This document shows, in pieces, positions 10,632-22,713 of a stretch of 64,000 nucleotides of DNA. Under the pieces are notes generated by a model that saw only the letters and a program-made list of their open reading frames with translations, did not search any database and was not told where the DNA came from. A program made the translations under genes and the position numbers. Each line of letters opens with the position of its first letter. Position 1 is the first letter of the stretch. The DNA lies in contig JBITNC010000001.1 of the NCBI GenBank assembly GCA_050084985.1, forward strand, positions 62,682,001 through 62,746,000, written 5' to 3'. Source of the DNA: Nageia nagi (Eukaryota > Pinophyta).

Positions 10632-13600
10632 TGCAATGATCCATGCAATTTGCACGTATTAAACTCAAATATTTTCAAGAATTTTAATGTGACTAAGTAT
10701 ATTTGTACTAAGAATGATTAATTATGAATGGATATATGCATCATTTGTGTCTATTTGACTCAGATACAGAGTCAAGTTAGAGACCCAAGGAACCAAGGAT
10801 GAGTTAGTTATGGGAATGGATTGGTAAGAGTGAGGAAATTATTTGTATTGATTCACTAATAGCCACAAATACCTTTGTAGATAATATAGATGCATATCAC
10901 AATTACTATATATTATATTCATTTCTATACTTGTATGTACATGCACTAACGAATTTACCTTGGAAGATGAGTGGTCAACATATGTAAATATAAGTGTTAA
11001 AAATATGATATGTATTTTGGAATTTGATTAAATATTTTTTGAATGATGTAATGAATATTATAATTATTTGAATTTAAATTTTTCACTATGAAATTTTAGT
11101 AAATTTAGGTTAAAATAAAATTTAGGATTAAAAGTATTATTTGTCATCTTTTGGTGGTTGCAAGGTGATTTTGGGATTTTGTGAAAATAATGGATAGTGT
11201 ATCACCAAATAATTCATTTAATTGTATTAGTTATATAAAATAATTGGAAATATTTTTAGCCTAAGATAAAGGGTCCAAATTATTTCTATGATACAATACT
11301 TACAAACAAAACTATTTGAGACTTACCATAAAAAAATAAAATGCCAACACCTTCCAAACAAAAAAATATGGGTTGGATGACTAGACACTTTTTTGGATAT
11401 ATTATAATAACATCTACTTATAAATATTTGGGGAACCCTTAAAAACTATCATCATATTATTCTCTCTCTCTCTTTTCAAAATCTTAGTTAGAGTCCCATG
11501 GAGGAGGAAGCATCTTCTCAAAATCCATGTGCTCTTCTTTCATTTTAGTTTCTAATACTAAAATGATTTTATCAATATCTTGAGGTTTAGCTAATAAATT
11601 CTAAATATATTTGAGGTATGGATAGTGTATTCAAAATGTTTGAGTTAATAAGTAAGATTTTTACTACTAAATAGCCTTACATGAGTACTACCTTTGGAAA
11701 AGGATGGTGTTTTTTTTATAATATTGCATATGAATGTCAAGTACAATCCATATATTTTAAATTAATTATGGTAGAGTAGGGACATATCTTGTATTTTAAA
11801 TTTTATTTATTTTGAATCATTGGTAACTCATTTTTTGACAAGACATGTATGTAAATGACTATTCATTTTCCTCCCTTGTCCTATGTCTCCCTTCTTAGGC
11901 TTCTTTAATGTATCGAATTTAGTGTATACCCTATGTTTATTATGCTCTATGAAATTACCTTTCAATGATGCATTTTGAACAATAATTCATAAGCCCTTTG
12001 GTATGTCTATTTTGGTTATATTATGTAACCTTTGCACTCCATTAGATTGAAATTTGATGGGGCATTTGGTTGACAATTCTTAGGCCCTTTCATTTCATCC
12101 ATATTATGCATTATATGTGAATATTGCATTCCTTTAAATTGCATTTTGTTGAGATGTTCTACGAAACAAACCATAGACCCTTTTAACATACCCATTTTAT
12201 GTGTATATTGTGGTCATTATGGCCCATGAGATTGTATTTCTATGAGGTATAAGTAAAACAATTTTATAACTCATTTAGCACATCAGTTTTGGTCATATCC
12301 TATGTTCATTGAGAGCCATAGACTACACTTTGATGAGGTTTAAGTTCAACAATTCACATACCTCTTCAATGTATCCTTGTTGTACATATCTTATGATATT
12401 TGTGTTTTAAGTAAGTGTATTTTGATAATAGAATCTCAAATGTATTCATCTTGTATATATTATGAGATTATTGCATTTATTTCACTACATTTTGATAAGG
12501 TACTTGTTAAAAAAATTACAAATGCATCCATCATATCTATTTTGTATTATGTTTTATCAAAATGAACTCATAGATTTTATTTTACCTATCAATTTTGGGC
12601 AGGATTGATGAGAAGGAAGTGCATTTGGATGAGATATTTATTCAAGTAATAGAATTAAGTTAAGACCCATATTTCAAAGTACTTTAGGTCCTTATTGTGT
12701 CTATCTATGTGCTTATCTTGTGTTCTTTAAACCATATATAGATGAGGCATTTATCAGGGAATTCATCATCCCCTCAACACATCCATTTAGGGAATATCCT
12801 ATGGCCAATGGGATTAGATTTGGTGATCAATTTATCAAATAATACACTAGCTCTAAATTGTAGCTAGAGAGAACATTCTAGAGAGAACATAAAACCTACC
12901 AAGGTCTATAAATAGGGAATTAAATGATAAAAGTGATTATAGTGCATTTATAATGTAACATGTTTTGGTCAAAGGATGTCTTGATCCTCAATACATATAA
13001 GCCTTTCCTATTACTCAAAATTAATGAACCTTGGATCCTTGAAGAACATGAAAGATGAAGATGGCAAGGAGCTACATCAAAGGATGAATACTTAATTAAT
13101 TTCTTTAATGACATACTTCTATAATGATATGATGTAAATTCCTATGTTTTGTGTAATGGAACACATATGTAATTAAGCATCTCATACTCCATGATATAAA
13201 ATTATGGTTACCTTAGTTCATGATAGCTTGTTATAATCTTGAAATAAATTAGGGTTTGGGATGAAGCTATCACTCATTCATATATTTGTGTATCCATGAA
13301 GATAGCCTAATGTCTATATGTAATTTATTGATGATAATTCAAAACATTTATTTGATGTGTCTCATCCTATGATATGCGCTTAATTAGGAGTTAATTAAAT
13401 AATAAAGTGAGAACACAAAAAATACCCACATAAAGATAATTATTTGGTACATAAAGTAACACTACATTCCCTAACTAAGTGTGGATTAATATAAAATTGA
13501 GGTTATGGATCCCTAGACACTTGTAAGTGGATCAAAGAGGATAACCTAGTGTTCTTATGAAACTTTGTATTAATTAAAAAAGTATGATTCAACCTATATA

Positions 13601-14560
13601 TATATTGAATATTCTTAAATGAATTCATGAACAAGCTTGTTTTGAAACTTCTTGTGTATGTTTAATGAAATTATTGTTGTTGTTTATCAAATATGATTAT
13701 TAGTATGAAAGTGGTTTGTTAGCAAGAAATTAGATTAGATCAAATCCAATTAATTGGTAAAAGCATAAAAAATTAGAAAACCTATAAATTTATCTGAGAT
13801 CAATTATTTCTAAGGATGTTATGGTAGGGTTTATTTTTACTTATAATCTTGTTTAAAAATATATTAGACTATACAAACCACTAGACTATATTATTTTGAT
13901 ACCCATGGCTCCCAAAGATATGGGAACAAAGATGTTAGACTCCATGGTAAGCCTAGCCATTATATATAGGTAGGATAGTATCTCATATCCATGATAGTTC
14001 ATTAGATGGGGATAACAGTCAATAAAACTATGGTTACTAGGTGAGGGTAACTAGTAGTCATACTACCCATAATTAGCAAATAGGAGTATGACAACTATTT
14101 CATAGGTGAGGATGCTTACCCATTCACATGGTATATTTGCTAGGATAATCTATTTGTAATCTATGAATCAAAGTAATATATTGAAAAATATTTATAACTA
14201 GTGGATGAGCATTCTCTCAAGTGATATGGGTCCCGAGTAGGAAACCACTATGCCATGACTAGATTATTTATTGCATAGTTCATGAGAATAAATTATGTTG
14301 TTACTTATGTGGTATTTCCAATGGGATGAGCATTAAGAATGAATACCAAAAGGATTTTGATTAGGGTTGGTTGAATCTAGATTTGACCAATCTTGCCATG
14401 TGAGTGCTAACTAGTAGCAACATTATATTCTCATATGGATCACCTTCTCCATTCCTAAACCATTTGAGTATTTAAATTAAACAAAAAAAGATCTAAAATT
14501 TTAGGTTTTATGAAGTAGGAATAGGTGAAAAATATTACAAGAACTAGGAGGTAGGTTACA
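10632..14560 (+). repeat. 3' LTR of element A (about 3.9 kb)
   Basis: Starts TGCAATGATCC and ends GGTAGGTTACA directly before the target duplication tgttc. Collinear with the 5' LTR but lacks two blocks (about 0.45 kb near 12855 and about 0.7 kb near 13600) and is diverged in the last 100 bp. The 92-bp array lies at about 11900-12430. The copies differ at many scattered positions, indicating an old insertion. Confidence 0.85.
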
Positions 14561-14565
14561 TGTTC

Positions 14566-15830
14566 TAATGTATGAACTCATATTTTATCTAATAATAATA
14601 GCTAGTCTAATCATATTTGATGAGTTACATCATTTGTAATATAATCTTATAAAGTAATCCATAGAGATGAGATTTCTATTTCTAAGGAAAAAATTTTCTA
14701 CCCCATAAATAAGGGAGAATGGGGTTTCCCTATTAGGAGTTTTAATACTAGTGCGATAGGCCCATAAAGCATGTGGAATCATTGCATACCAATCTTTGAG
14801 AATTGTCTACTATTTAAGTAGAATATTTCAAATAGTTTTATTTGTAGCCTCAATGTGTCCATTCCTTGAGGGTATTAAGGTGTCAAAAAGCTAATTATAA
14901 TGTGGTATCCTTTACATAAGGCTAGTACTTCCTTATTTTTAATTTGTTTTTCATTTTCTATGATAATTTGAGTGAAAATTCCAAGATGATAAATTATATG
15001 ATATTCTATAAATTTTAATATTTTTGTTCCTTTTGTAGAGATCATAGGAATATTTTTGACTCATTTTATGAAATATTTTATTGTTGTTATTATAAAATTA
15101 TGACCACATGAAGAACTAGAAGATATTTGACCTATAAGATCCTATGCCCATATTGAAAATGAAGATAATGATTACATAGGTTGTAGTGTTTGTGATGGTT
15201 GATTAAATAAATTAGAATATTATTGATATTTGAGGTATTTTTTTAACATATTCAATACAATCACATTCCATAGTAGGCCAATAGTAGCCCATGCGCATTA
15301 GTCATTTTATGATTGTAGGACCACTAAAATGCCCTTCACATATTCCATCATGTGCACATGAAATTATGATTTACAAATTAGCCCATTCCAAACATCTAAG
15401 TAATATCCCATCAAAGCCTCTATGATATAGGACATCTCCTAGCATACAAAAATGGGAGGCTTTTAATTTGAATGCTTTCTTAGTTGATTTTGTTAAATTG
15501 ATAGGTAAGACTTCACATCTTAAGAATTTAACTAATTGGATATGCCATAAATTTTTATCATCCATTATAATGTAAAGAACTACATATTCTACTTTATCCA
15601 TCTCTAATTTGGTGATTTGTATTATTTTTATATGAATAGTTTGTTGATAATGGTTCTCGAGTATTAAATATCCAATTGAATCCATAGTATTAGTGAACCT
15701 ATTGGTTGATCTTGGTTTTGCTTCTAAAATATTATTTTTGAATGATTTTAATAGAGTATCCATTAACTTTTTATATTTTTGGAGTAAAGGTTCTTTATAT
15801 TGTAAAATCATTTTAACCTAATTTATAATT
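14566..15830 (-). pseudogene. Ty3/gypsy (Tat-type) RNase H-integrase fragment
   Basis: Minus-strand pol fragment. The best open segment, 15371-15811, ends with FKLKASHFCMLGDVLYHRGFDGILLRCL. This matches the Tat-lineage junction of RNase H and integrase (LxxKAxxYxLIxGxLYRRGFDGxLLRCL). Further downstream (15050-14720) weak traces of the integrase core are seen, such as YPQGMDTLRLQIKLFEIF in the position of the GQVExxNK block. It continues into 455-699 on the other side of element A. Inactive. Confidence 0.6.
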
Positions 15831-15839
15831 AACAACAAC

Positions 15840-16035
15840 ATCTAGACAAAAAATATTTGACTATAATGTTGTGGTTAAACATATGGCTCTTTTTCTTGAG
15901 GTAAATATAATGTGGAATCGATTGTATAGTAACCACTAGGTATATCATGCAAAATTATTCTTCTATTTACAAATCCTTTGAACCATTTACATTTAAATAC
16001 TACACATTTGAATGATATAAAATTTAATTATAAGA
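15840..16035 (-). pseudogene. Possible DUF4216-like (CACTA transposon-associated) fragment
   Basis: The minus strand reads approximately FKCKWFKGFVNR, then IPSGYYTIDSTLYLPQEKEP, YV-stop-PQHYSQIFFV. This resembles the DUF4216 region found with plant CACTA/En-Spm transposases (VxLFxCxWF..., FIxAxQxxQVFY). It is only about 60 codons and has one stop. No CACTA terminus was found, so it may be a scrap or a chance likeness. Confidence 0.35.
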
Positions 16036-16099
16036 TTTTTTGAAATTTTTCAACATATTGTATGTTTCCTTCTATCAAGTTTGTATCTTTTACACTTGC

Positions 16100-16669
16100 A
16101 TGACTTGCTTAATCAAAATCAACCATGAAATCATATTGATAGAGGATAAATAATGAGCTTCTTCAAAAGATAGAACCATGAGTATAACCTCAACCCAGTG
16201 CCAACACTAGGACCCAATGATGTTGCTTGATTACCATTCTAGAATACCTTTCACTTTTGCTTGATATCATCATTCCACTTTTGATGCATAGAATCTCGCT
16301 TGCAAATGGATGAAATATCACATGAATGTAGATCTTAAATTATAATAAAATCTATAGATGATAGGTGGTATTAAGAAACATTGATTAATAATGACACAAG
16401 TATATTTTGACCTATTAAGGATTCAAGATTATGTTATGTCATGCCATATCTTTCATCATGCACAACTCATCCACCTTTATAGGAAATAGGTCTAGTGCTA
16501 AGGCTCCTCCTTAGGCTTATTTTGATGCAATCCAACCTATTACCACAAAATATAAAGGTAGATGAGAGTGGATATAAAAAAGAGAATTTATTTAATAAAT
16601 TAAATAAATAATTTTGAATATCTAAAAGGGTATTTTAATAAAATTAAAATTCCATTTTAGATGTTAACA
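16100..16669 (-). repeat. 3' LTR remnant of element C
   Basis: Ends on the plus strand in GTTAACA at 16669, next to the tract complementary to GAAGTGGGGCATA. About 200 bp (16117-16320) match the 5' LTR remnant, for example the segment around CACTTTTGCTTGATATCATCATTCC. The left limit is uncertain because the 5' partner is truncated. Confidence 0.5.
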
Positions 16670-16683
16670 TATGCCCCACTTCT
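16670..16683 (-). promoter_or_regulatory. Polypurine tract of element C
   Basis: Minus strand AGAAGTGGGGCATA directly before TGTTAAC. Nearly the same tract (AAAGTGGGGCATC) precedes the 3' LTR of element D, indicating related elements. Confidence 0.6.
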
Positions 16684-17589
16684 AATATGTTTTGATTCTT
16701 TTGGGATAAAAGATAATCAAAGAATAAATTTAAATTATAACAAGATGAGTAAGAAAATACTCCCTAAGAAAGTTATCTCATGGTGGTAGCTTCAAATGCC
16801 CTAAGTTTTTTCCTATATTATGCCCCCTCTTTGAATTGGTTGTCACATGATAGACCTCTCATCATAGGAGTAATCCAAGGAAAAGAACAAAAGAACCTTA
16901 AAAGAGCTTAAACAAGAAATATTTTCATGTAGGATATCTCAAATATAAACATTAAACATCATTATATGGAAAGTATGATAAGAAGAAAAACTTATCCTTG
17001 GTGACTTATCCACCAAGATTTGATGAAGATGAAAATCAGTTTAAATTGATTAGCTTGGTTTCCCAAGCCACCATCTTGTCATGGATATTTTGATATAGAT
17101 GGTCCTTCCTTACAAAAGGTGCCAAATGATACGATTGACCCTTTCTTACATAGGTATAAAATGATAAGAATAACCTACTTGGTTTCCCAAGCCACCATGT
17201 TTCCATGGATTTTTTGATAAAAGTTCCCCTTTCTTATAAAGGATGCCATATATGAAAATCAAATACCATATTGGCATGTTTTGTCAAGCATAATTTTTTG
17301 ATAAGCAACTCATTACAGAAAAGTGAAATGAAAGTAAAGAAATTAAATCTATTTTATGTTAATTTATCATGATTATAAATAAATGATCAAATTTTAGACA
17401 TTTTTTACTGATTAAACCTCAAGGCATATCCAGGAACATAATGATGTCATTAGATTAGAGATTTATTTCTCTAAAATATTAGTATGAGAAGATGGAGAAA
17501 TGCACATTTTTATGAAAAAGATCACATATAAAATATTTTCAAAGGCATAATGTTAATTAGATTACATTCTTCTTTACCTTCAATTATAG
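16684..17589 (-). other. Non-coding stretch of element C with a 124-bp tandem pair
   Basis: Region between the end of pol and the polypurine tract. No protein was recognised. A unit starting CTTGGTTTCCCAAGCCACCAT occurs at 17054 and again at 17178 (period 124 bp), each followed by CATGGAT.TTTTGAT and by TTCTTACA.AGG. The segment CTTGGTTTCCCAAG is itself an inverted repeat. Confidence 0.5.
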
Positions 17590-17717
17590 ATAATTTATAT
17601 GCACATTTCTTTTAATTTGCAATGACAATGTAAGGATCTATCTAGTTAGGTTTGAACTTACCTTTCTTTTCATTTTCTAGAGCTTTAATATTGGCAAGAT
17701 TTTCTTTTAGGACTATA
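17590..17717 (-). pseudogene. Integrase C-terminal fragment of element C, left of insertion D
   Basis: Joined across element D, the minus strand reads LKLGDIVLKENLANIKALENE, then KKGKFKPNWIDPYIV. This is the gypsy integrase tail (GDLVLxxx...KGKFxPNWxGPYxV). The reading frame passes exactly through the ctata target site, which fixes the insertion point of D. Confidence 0.65.
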
Positions 17718-18591
17718 TGTTTACAAATAAAATTGAGCATGCAAATAAGTAAATAGGTAAATATATACAAACTCAATATTATCTGTATTCTAGCTACAGA
17801 TAGTAATTTATTCTAGATAACAATAAACAACATAACCAATTTCAGAAGTGTAATTATACCAATCAAGACTGTATTGTGTACTTACCTCACGGAATGTACC
17901 TGACAATGAAAGACGTAGATATTGGCGATGCAATGATGATGAGCTACCTTTCCCACAATGTCGTGACCTGCAAGGATGCAAAAAGAGGACCACAGGTGAT
18001 CCATTTTAGTGGTATAAGAGTGTCGACAGTGTTCTTCTGTTCATAAAGGAGCACCAGCGGCCTTCGTTTGATAGTTTCGACCTCTCGATTAAGTCTAGAA
18101 CTTCAATGTAGATGTCTCAGATAGCAGTATAATATCAAAATTGATCATAGATGTCAGGATAGCTCATGTAAGGAAGCACACAAACCACAGCCTTGTAGGT
18201 GGTACCAAGAGATACCTTAAGGGGTAGCCACTTACAAGACCATACATGGGATCATGTTATCCTTGTTATTGTGGACTTACTATTAGATCCCTTATTTATA
18301 TAGATAATAGATAATACCACCCATGGGTCGGTGTGCATCCACATAAATAAGGTTAATTCACAAGATTTAAGATAAACACATCAATAAACAAGATAATTCA
18401 TGCAATACTCAAGATAATCCATGCAATATTCAAGATAACCCATGCAATATTCAAGATAACCCATGCAATATTCATAAACAAGCCAAACATAGATATTATC
18501 ACTTTAATCCATTCAAGACATATAGTTAGGCCAAGCATATTTCATTAATTTATTGATTTTAAAAACATAAATTCATTTTTATGTGTTAACA
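17718..18591 (-). repeat. 3' LTR of element D
   Basis: 874 bp, TG...CA, near-identical to 24381-25257. A TATA-like CTATATAAATAAG lies on the minus strand at 18291-18303. A 21-bp unit (CAAGATAACCCATGCAATATT) is repeated four times at 18389-18472. Confidence 0.92.
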
Positions 18592-18606
18592 GATGCCCCA
18601 CTTTGG
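18592..18606 (-). promoter_or_regulatory. Polypurine tract of element D
   Basis: Minus strand CCAAAGTGGGGCATC immediately before TGTTAACAC, the start of the 3' LTR. It is close to the tract of element C. Confidence 0.75.
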
Positions 18607-18979
18607 ATGTGAAATCGAAAGAAACATGAGGTGACTTGAGATTTTGCATTCAAAGTAAAAACACAATATCATAGCAAATAATTTTGATAAGCAATGATAA
18701 ACATTAACCATTCTGAACTTAAACAACATCATGATAAAGCTTATTAGTACTAGATATAGGTTGAGAAAACTCCCTTTTGATATTACCTTAGGCATGCTTG
18801 CCCCTTGCATTTTGCTATAGAGGATGACAGTCAGATATATCTAATCATCTAATGAGCTGATAATCTTGCCGTAATGCTGATGACCCATGACAACAAACTT
18901 GACAACACACATGACAATGACAGGACAGACGACTTGACCACACATGTCGATCGGACGACAACTTGACAAGACCACATCA
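18607..18979. other. Element D, stretch between 3' polypurine tract and tandem arrays
   Basis: No protein or repeat was recognised. Short frames here are not supported by any motif. Confidence 0.4.
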
Positions 18980-19232
18980 CAAGACAAAACATGACAACAC
19001 ATGACCAACTCACAAGACAAGACATGATAACACTTAACAACACACATAACCAACTCACAAGACAAGACATGATAACACATAAAAACACACATAACCAACT
19101 CACAAGACAAGACATGATAACACACATGATCAACTCACAAGACATGATAACACACATGATCAACTCACAAGACATGATAACACACATGATCAACTCACAA
19201 GACATGATAACACACATGACCAACTCATAGGG
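18980..19232 (+). repeat. Tandem array 1 of element D (45-bp then 30-bp units)
   Basis: CAACTCACAAGAC recurs at 19006, 19051, 19096, 19131, 19161, 19191 and (as CAACTCATAG) 19221. Spacing is 45, 45, 35, 30, 30 and 30 bp. The shorter unit arises by loss of an internal ACAAG and AACACA part. There are no unique spacers. Confidence 0.9.
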
Positions 19233-19617
19233 GAGAGCTAAGTTCCACACAACCGAGCCTTCGCACCAAGAGGTGTACTGCAGTTGCATAAGAATTGAAC
19301 TCTGCAAAATAATGATAAGCTGATATGTGAGAGCTAAGTTCCACACAACTGAGCCTTCGCACCAAGAGGTGTACTGCAGTTGCATAAGAACCGAACTCTG
19401 CAAAATAATGATAAGCTGATACATGAGAGCTAAGTTCTACACAACTGAGACTTCGCACCAAGAAGTGTACTGTAGTTGTATAAGAACCAAACTTCACAAA
19501 ACAAGTAATAAGCTGATACATGAGAGCTAAGTTCCACATAATTGAACCTTCGCACCAAAAGGTGTACTACAGTTGCATAAGAACCAAACTCCGTAAAACA
19601 AGTGATAAACTGATGAA
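19233..19617 (+). repeat. Tandem array 2 of element D (96-bp units, four copies)
   Basis: Units begin GAGAGCTAAGTTC at 19233, 19329, 19425 and 19522 (period 96-97 bp). Each contains CTTCGCACCAAGAGGTGTACT and ATAAGCTGATA. Copies 1 and 2 are closest; the third and fourth carry mainly transitions. The unit includes GCACCAAGAGGTGTAC, partly palindromic. Confidence 0.9.
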
Positions 19618-19945
19618 GCTGACACTCCACCAAGAGGCATGATAAACTAATAATGGGAGCTAGACTCCACTCATAGACATGATAAGCTGATAATGGGAGC
19701 TGGAACTCCACTCATAAGCATGATAAGCTAATTATGGGAGCTGGGACTCCACTCATAAGCATGATAAGCTGATTATGGGAGCTGGGACTCCACTCATAGG
19801 CACATGATAAGCTGATAATGGGAGCTGGAACTCCACTCATAAACATCATAAGCTGATCATGGGAGTTGGGACTCCATTAATAGGCATGCTAAACTGATAA
19901 CAGGAGCTAGAACTCCACCCATAGGCATGACAAGCTGATAATTCA
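19618..19945 (+). repeat. Tandem array 3 of element D (about 43-bp units, seven copies)
   Basis: The unit is GATAAGCTGATAATGGGAGCTGG.ACTCCACTCATAGGCAT, repeated about seven times at roughly 43-bp spacing. It shares ATAAGCTGATA with array 2, so the arrays may have grown from one ancestor. Confidence 0.88.
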
Positions 19946-20261
19946 AGTCTACAGACATGAAACTCAAAGCAATATTATCCTGGATATAACATTCATCAAA
20001 CACCTATGATGCACCCATGATACTTAGATAAGCTAATTTTCTAGATAAAGGAACATGGGCAATCCTTTCTTCGTAGACTTGGAATGCCAACAGTCTTAAC
20101 CTAAGACCATGGGTAGTCCTTTTCTTGAAGATTCATCAAAAACCATGAAGATCAGGTCCCTGCGAATCACCCCTAGATTCCAAATTGATACCTGTTTGCT
20201 TGTCCATGTATACCAAATGCTCAAATAAAAATTCATCTTGAAATATGTGCCCTAACTTTTC
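19946..20261 (+). promoter_or_regulatory. Upstream region of the antisense PMD gene
   Basis: Unique sequence between tandem array 3 and the TATA box of the PMD gene. No motif was firmly recognised. By position it is the proximal promoter, with the arrays as possible upstream elements. Confidence 0.35.
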
Positions 20262-20270
20262 TATAAAAGG
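20262..20270 (+). promoter_or_regulatory. TATA box of the antisense PMD gene
   Basis: TATAAAAGG followed by GGCCCC. It is the best plus-strand TATA between the arrays and the coding region and predicts transcription starting near 20293. The downstream TCATTTGATCACTCTATCATT stretch is pyrimidine-rich, like a plant start region. Confidence 0.6.
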
Positions 20271-20833
20271 GGCCCCACCCTTCCTCATTTGATCACTCTA
20301 TCATTTTCATAGCTGAGAGTATCCTAGAGCTTGAGAGACTGATTCAGAGAGGTTTAGCTGGTGATTTTGTCGCTATCACTAGGTGATTCTTCCTATATTG
20401 TTGCTGCATGCTATGGCCCTACCAATCACACATTGAGATGGACACAGAGCTAACTTGGTGGCTGATTCTCCTGCTAGTCATTAGGTACATTGCATCTCCT
20501 ACCTCTTCCTTGCTATGCTTTTGCTTGTTTTCAGATTTTAGCCGCCTATACACTGGTTTTCTGAATTGCCCCTAGGGTTTTCATGTTGAATTCCCTAGCC
20601 TTTCATTTTCCTCTTTTCACTCTATTTTTTCAAATTTCTAGTATCATGGCTGCACTATGCTCATCCATACGAACCTGCACCCCGAATTTCATTGACCTTT
20701 GTGCATAAAAATAGGACTGCTAGCGGTCCTTTCTACCCTAGTTTTGACCGTGGGTGGTCCTTTTCACCTACTCTAGACTGTGGGCGGTCCTCTTTACTAG
20801 TACTATTTTTGCTATATGTGTTTTATATCTTGA

Positions 20834-20867
20834 TACTAACTTGCCTTTTGTCATTTTCTTCTTGCAG
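20834..20867 (+). promoter_or_regulatory. 3' splice site of PMD intron 1
   Basis: A perfect branch-site consensus TACTAAC (20834-20840) is followed by a T-rich tract and CTTGCAG ending at 20867. The exon that starts next is in the PMD frame. The matching donor is uncertain; ATTAG/GTACAT near 20475 is one candidate but does not by itself give an open junction. Confidence 0.65.
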
Positions 20868-22292
20868 GACTATGCATACCTTATGCGACCATCTGGTAAG
20901 AGTGCCGCCTTCATCACTACCCAACAGTGGCCACAAACTAATGCAACCTGGAGCATTCTAGAGGACATTTCATTTAGCTACCTTGCATTTGCTGACTATG
21001 TGTTTCATGACTGCAACATGCTAACAGCTTTGATGGAGAGGTGGGATCCAAACTCCAACAACTTTCACCTTCCAACTGGTGAGATTATAGTGACACTAGA
21101 GGATATCTACAGGATCACTAGACTTCCTATCAGGGGGAGGCTAGTGAACATGGTTCCTGTTCCGAGCCTGGAATAGGTAGAGGTATGGGCTACATGGTTG
21201 ACAGGGTCAGATGAAGTAAATCACAAGAAGAGGGGTGTGTCCCTAGTGAGACATGTGTCAAAGTATCCTCTAGCATGGGGCGATCTATGGATGAGACTCC
21301 TCATTGCCTACCTTTTGGATGCTATTGTCTATCCAGACAAGAGTAGTGAGACCTTTCCTGTGGGCATGGTTCCTATCATTCAGGACATGGTGACACACAG
21401 GTAGTGATATGCATGGTGCCCCGCAATACTAGTGCAACTCTATCATGACCTCCACGACTTTGCAGAGGTGGAGAGAAGTGGGAGATAGGTGGCTCATTCT
21501 ATGATTCTGTAGGTGTGGGCATATGATCACATCATCATCTCTAGATCGATGATGTTGCCCCTAGATCAGCTAGATGATGTACCCACCTGGCAACAATGGG
21601 CGATGATAGAGGGACCCAATTTTCCTAGCATGGACCTAGAGGGATGGCGGGTATGGTTTGACCTACTACAAGAGGCATAGATATACTAGCATCCCTATCG
21701 GGAGGTGTACCAGAGTGGGAGGAGGACATACAGGAGATGGCATGGGTGCGACACCCTACATACCTACAGGTGCGTAGGGCACTAGTGGAGCCGTATAGGC
21801 TAGAGCGGGTACTCCATCAATTCAGCCTCTAGCAGGGCATACCAGATGATTACAGGATAGTGGTTCGCTACTACCATAGCAGGCACCTCCTAGAGGATTA
21901 TGAGCCAGTACCTGACTGGGACTCAGATTGGGAGTCCCCTAGCGAGGACTCCGACCATGGGGTTGATGATGACATAGATAGACTTGATCACACAGAGGAC
22001 TACCTAGACTGGTGGAGGACACACCATCCTCACCACATAGGCATTCATGATGCTGACATGAGTGATGATGCGTGGGAGGATGAAGACACAAGAGACATAG
22101 AGACCAGATGGGACATTCCCTTTATGATGGGAGGGTGGGGAGGAGAGAGTAGCTCTACATATGCTCATGACACGTCTCTAGATGCAGGTCATGATGATAA
22201 TGAGGAGATCAATCTAGACCAGGATGAGTATGAACTTGAGTATGAGATGGATACAGATTGGGAGGAGGAAGACTACGATGAGGATGATGAAG

Positions 22293-22383
22293 GTAACCTA
22301 TTTTCTCTTTTACTTTGCTTGGATTTTCTACTTTTTCATGATATGCAAAGGGGCTAATACGATATGTTTATGCTATGTCACAG
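22293..22383 (+). other. Intron 2 of the PMD gene
   Basis: Donor GAAG/GTAACC and acceptor TGTCACAG/ATCC. Removing 91 bp joins the acidic tail to the coiled coil in frame (phase 1). The interior is AT-rich as in plant introns. Confidence 0.65.
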
Positions 22384-22713
22384 ATCCTGAGGTTGAGATG
22401 GCTAAGCTATGTGGTCAAATTGATCAGAAGGATGAGGAGATTAGAGAGCTACAAAGTCATCTATGGTTTAGAGGAGGGGATTATACCGATATCTATTAGG
22501 ACCTACAGGCAGCCAACAAGGAGATCAAGACCCTCTATGAGCAGCTTCACTAGGCTGAGAGATAGATTGGTGAGGAGAAGGCATGCGCAGAGAAGTACAA
22601 GGCACGGTGTGGGGGTGGCACATCTAGTAGGGCTACTAGCTCTAGTGTAGGTGGAGGGGGGTCTAGTAGGAGATTCTAGATCATTCTATGTAATCTCATC
22701 CAGTTATATTGTA

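Larger units (their letters stand above)
695..14565 (+). mobile_element. Element A: giant-LTR Ty3/gypsy chromovirus with target duplication
   Basis: Complete but decayed LTR retrotransposon on the plus strand. The 5-bp target duplication tgttc flanks it at 695-699 and 14561-14565. The LTRs start TG and end CA (700-5798 and 10632-14560). The internal 4.8 kb holds, in order, an initiator-Met primer site, gag with a zinc-knuckle remnant, protease, reverse transcriptase, RNase H, integrase, a chromodomain-like tail and a polypurine tract. This is gypsy pol order. The LTRs together exceed the internal region. Every coding domain has stops or frameshifts, so it cannot move on its own. It landed in an older minus-strand Tat-type pol gene. 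Confidence 0.85.

Noticed and set aside
18841-19711. Cys/Val-rich and Thr/Gln-rich repeat proteins of up to 191 codons
   Set aside because: They follow the tandem arrays of element D; 30-, 45- and 96-bp units are multiples of three and keep any stop-free frame open.
18980-19945. CRISPR-like regular repeats
   Set aside because: Units are directly adjacent without unique spacers, and the context is a plant retrotransposon.
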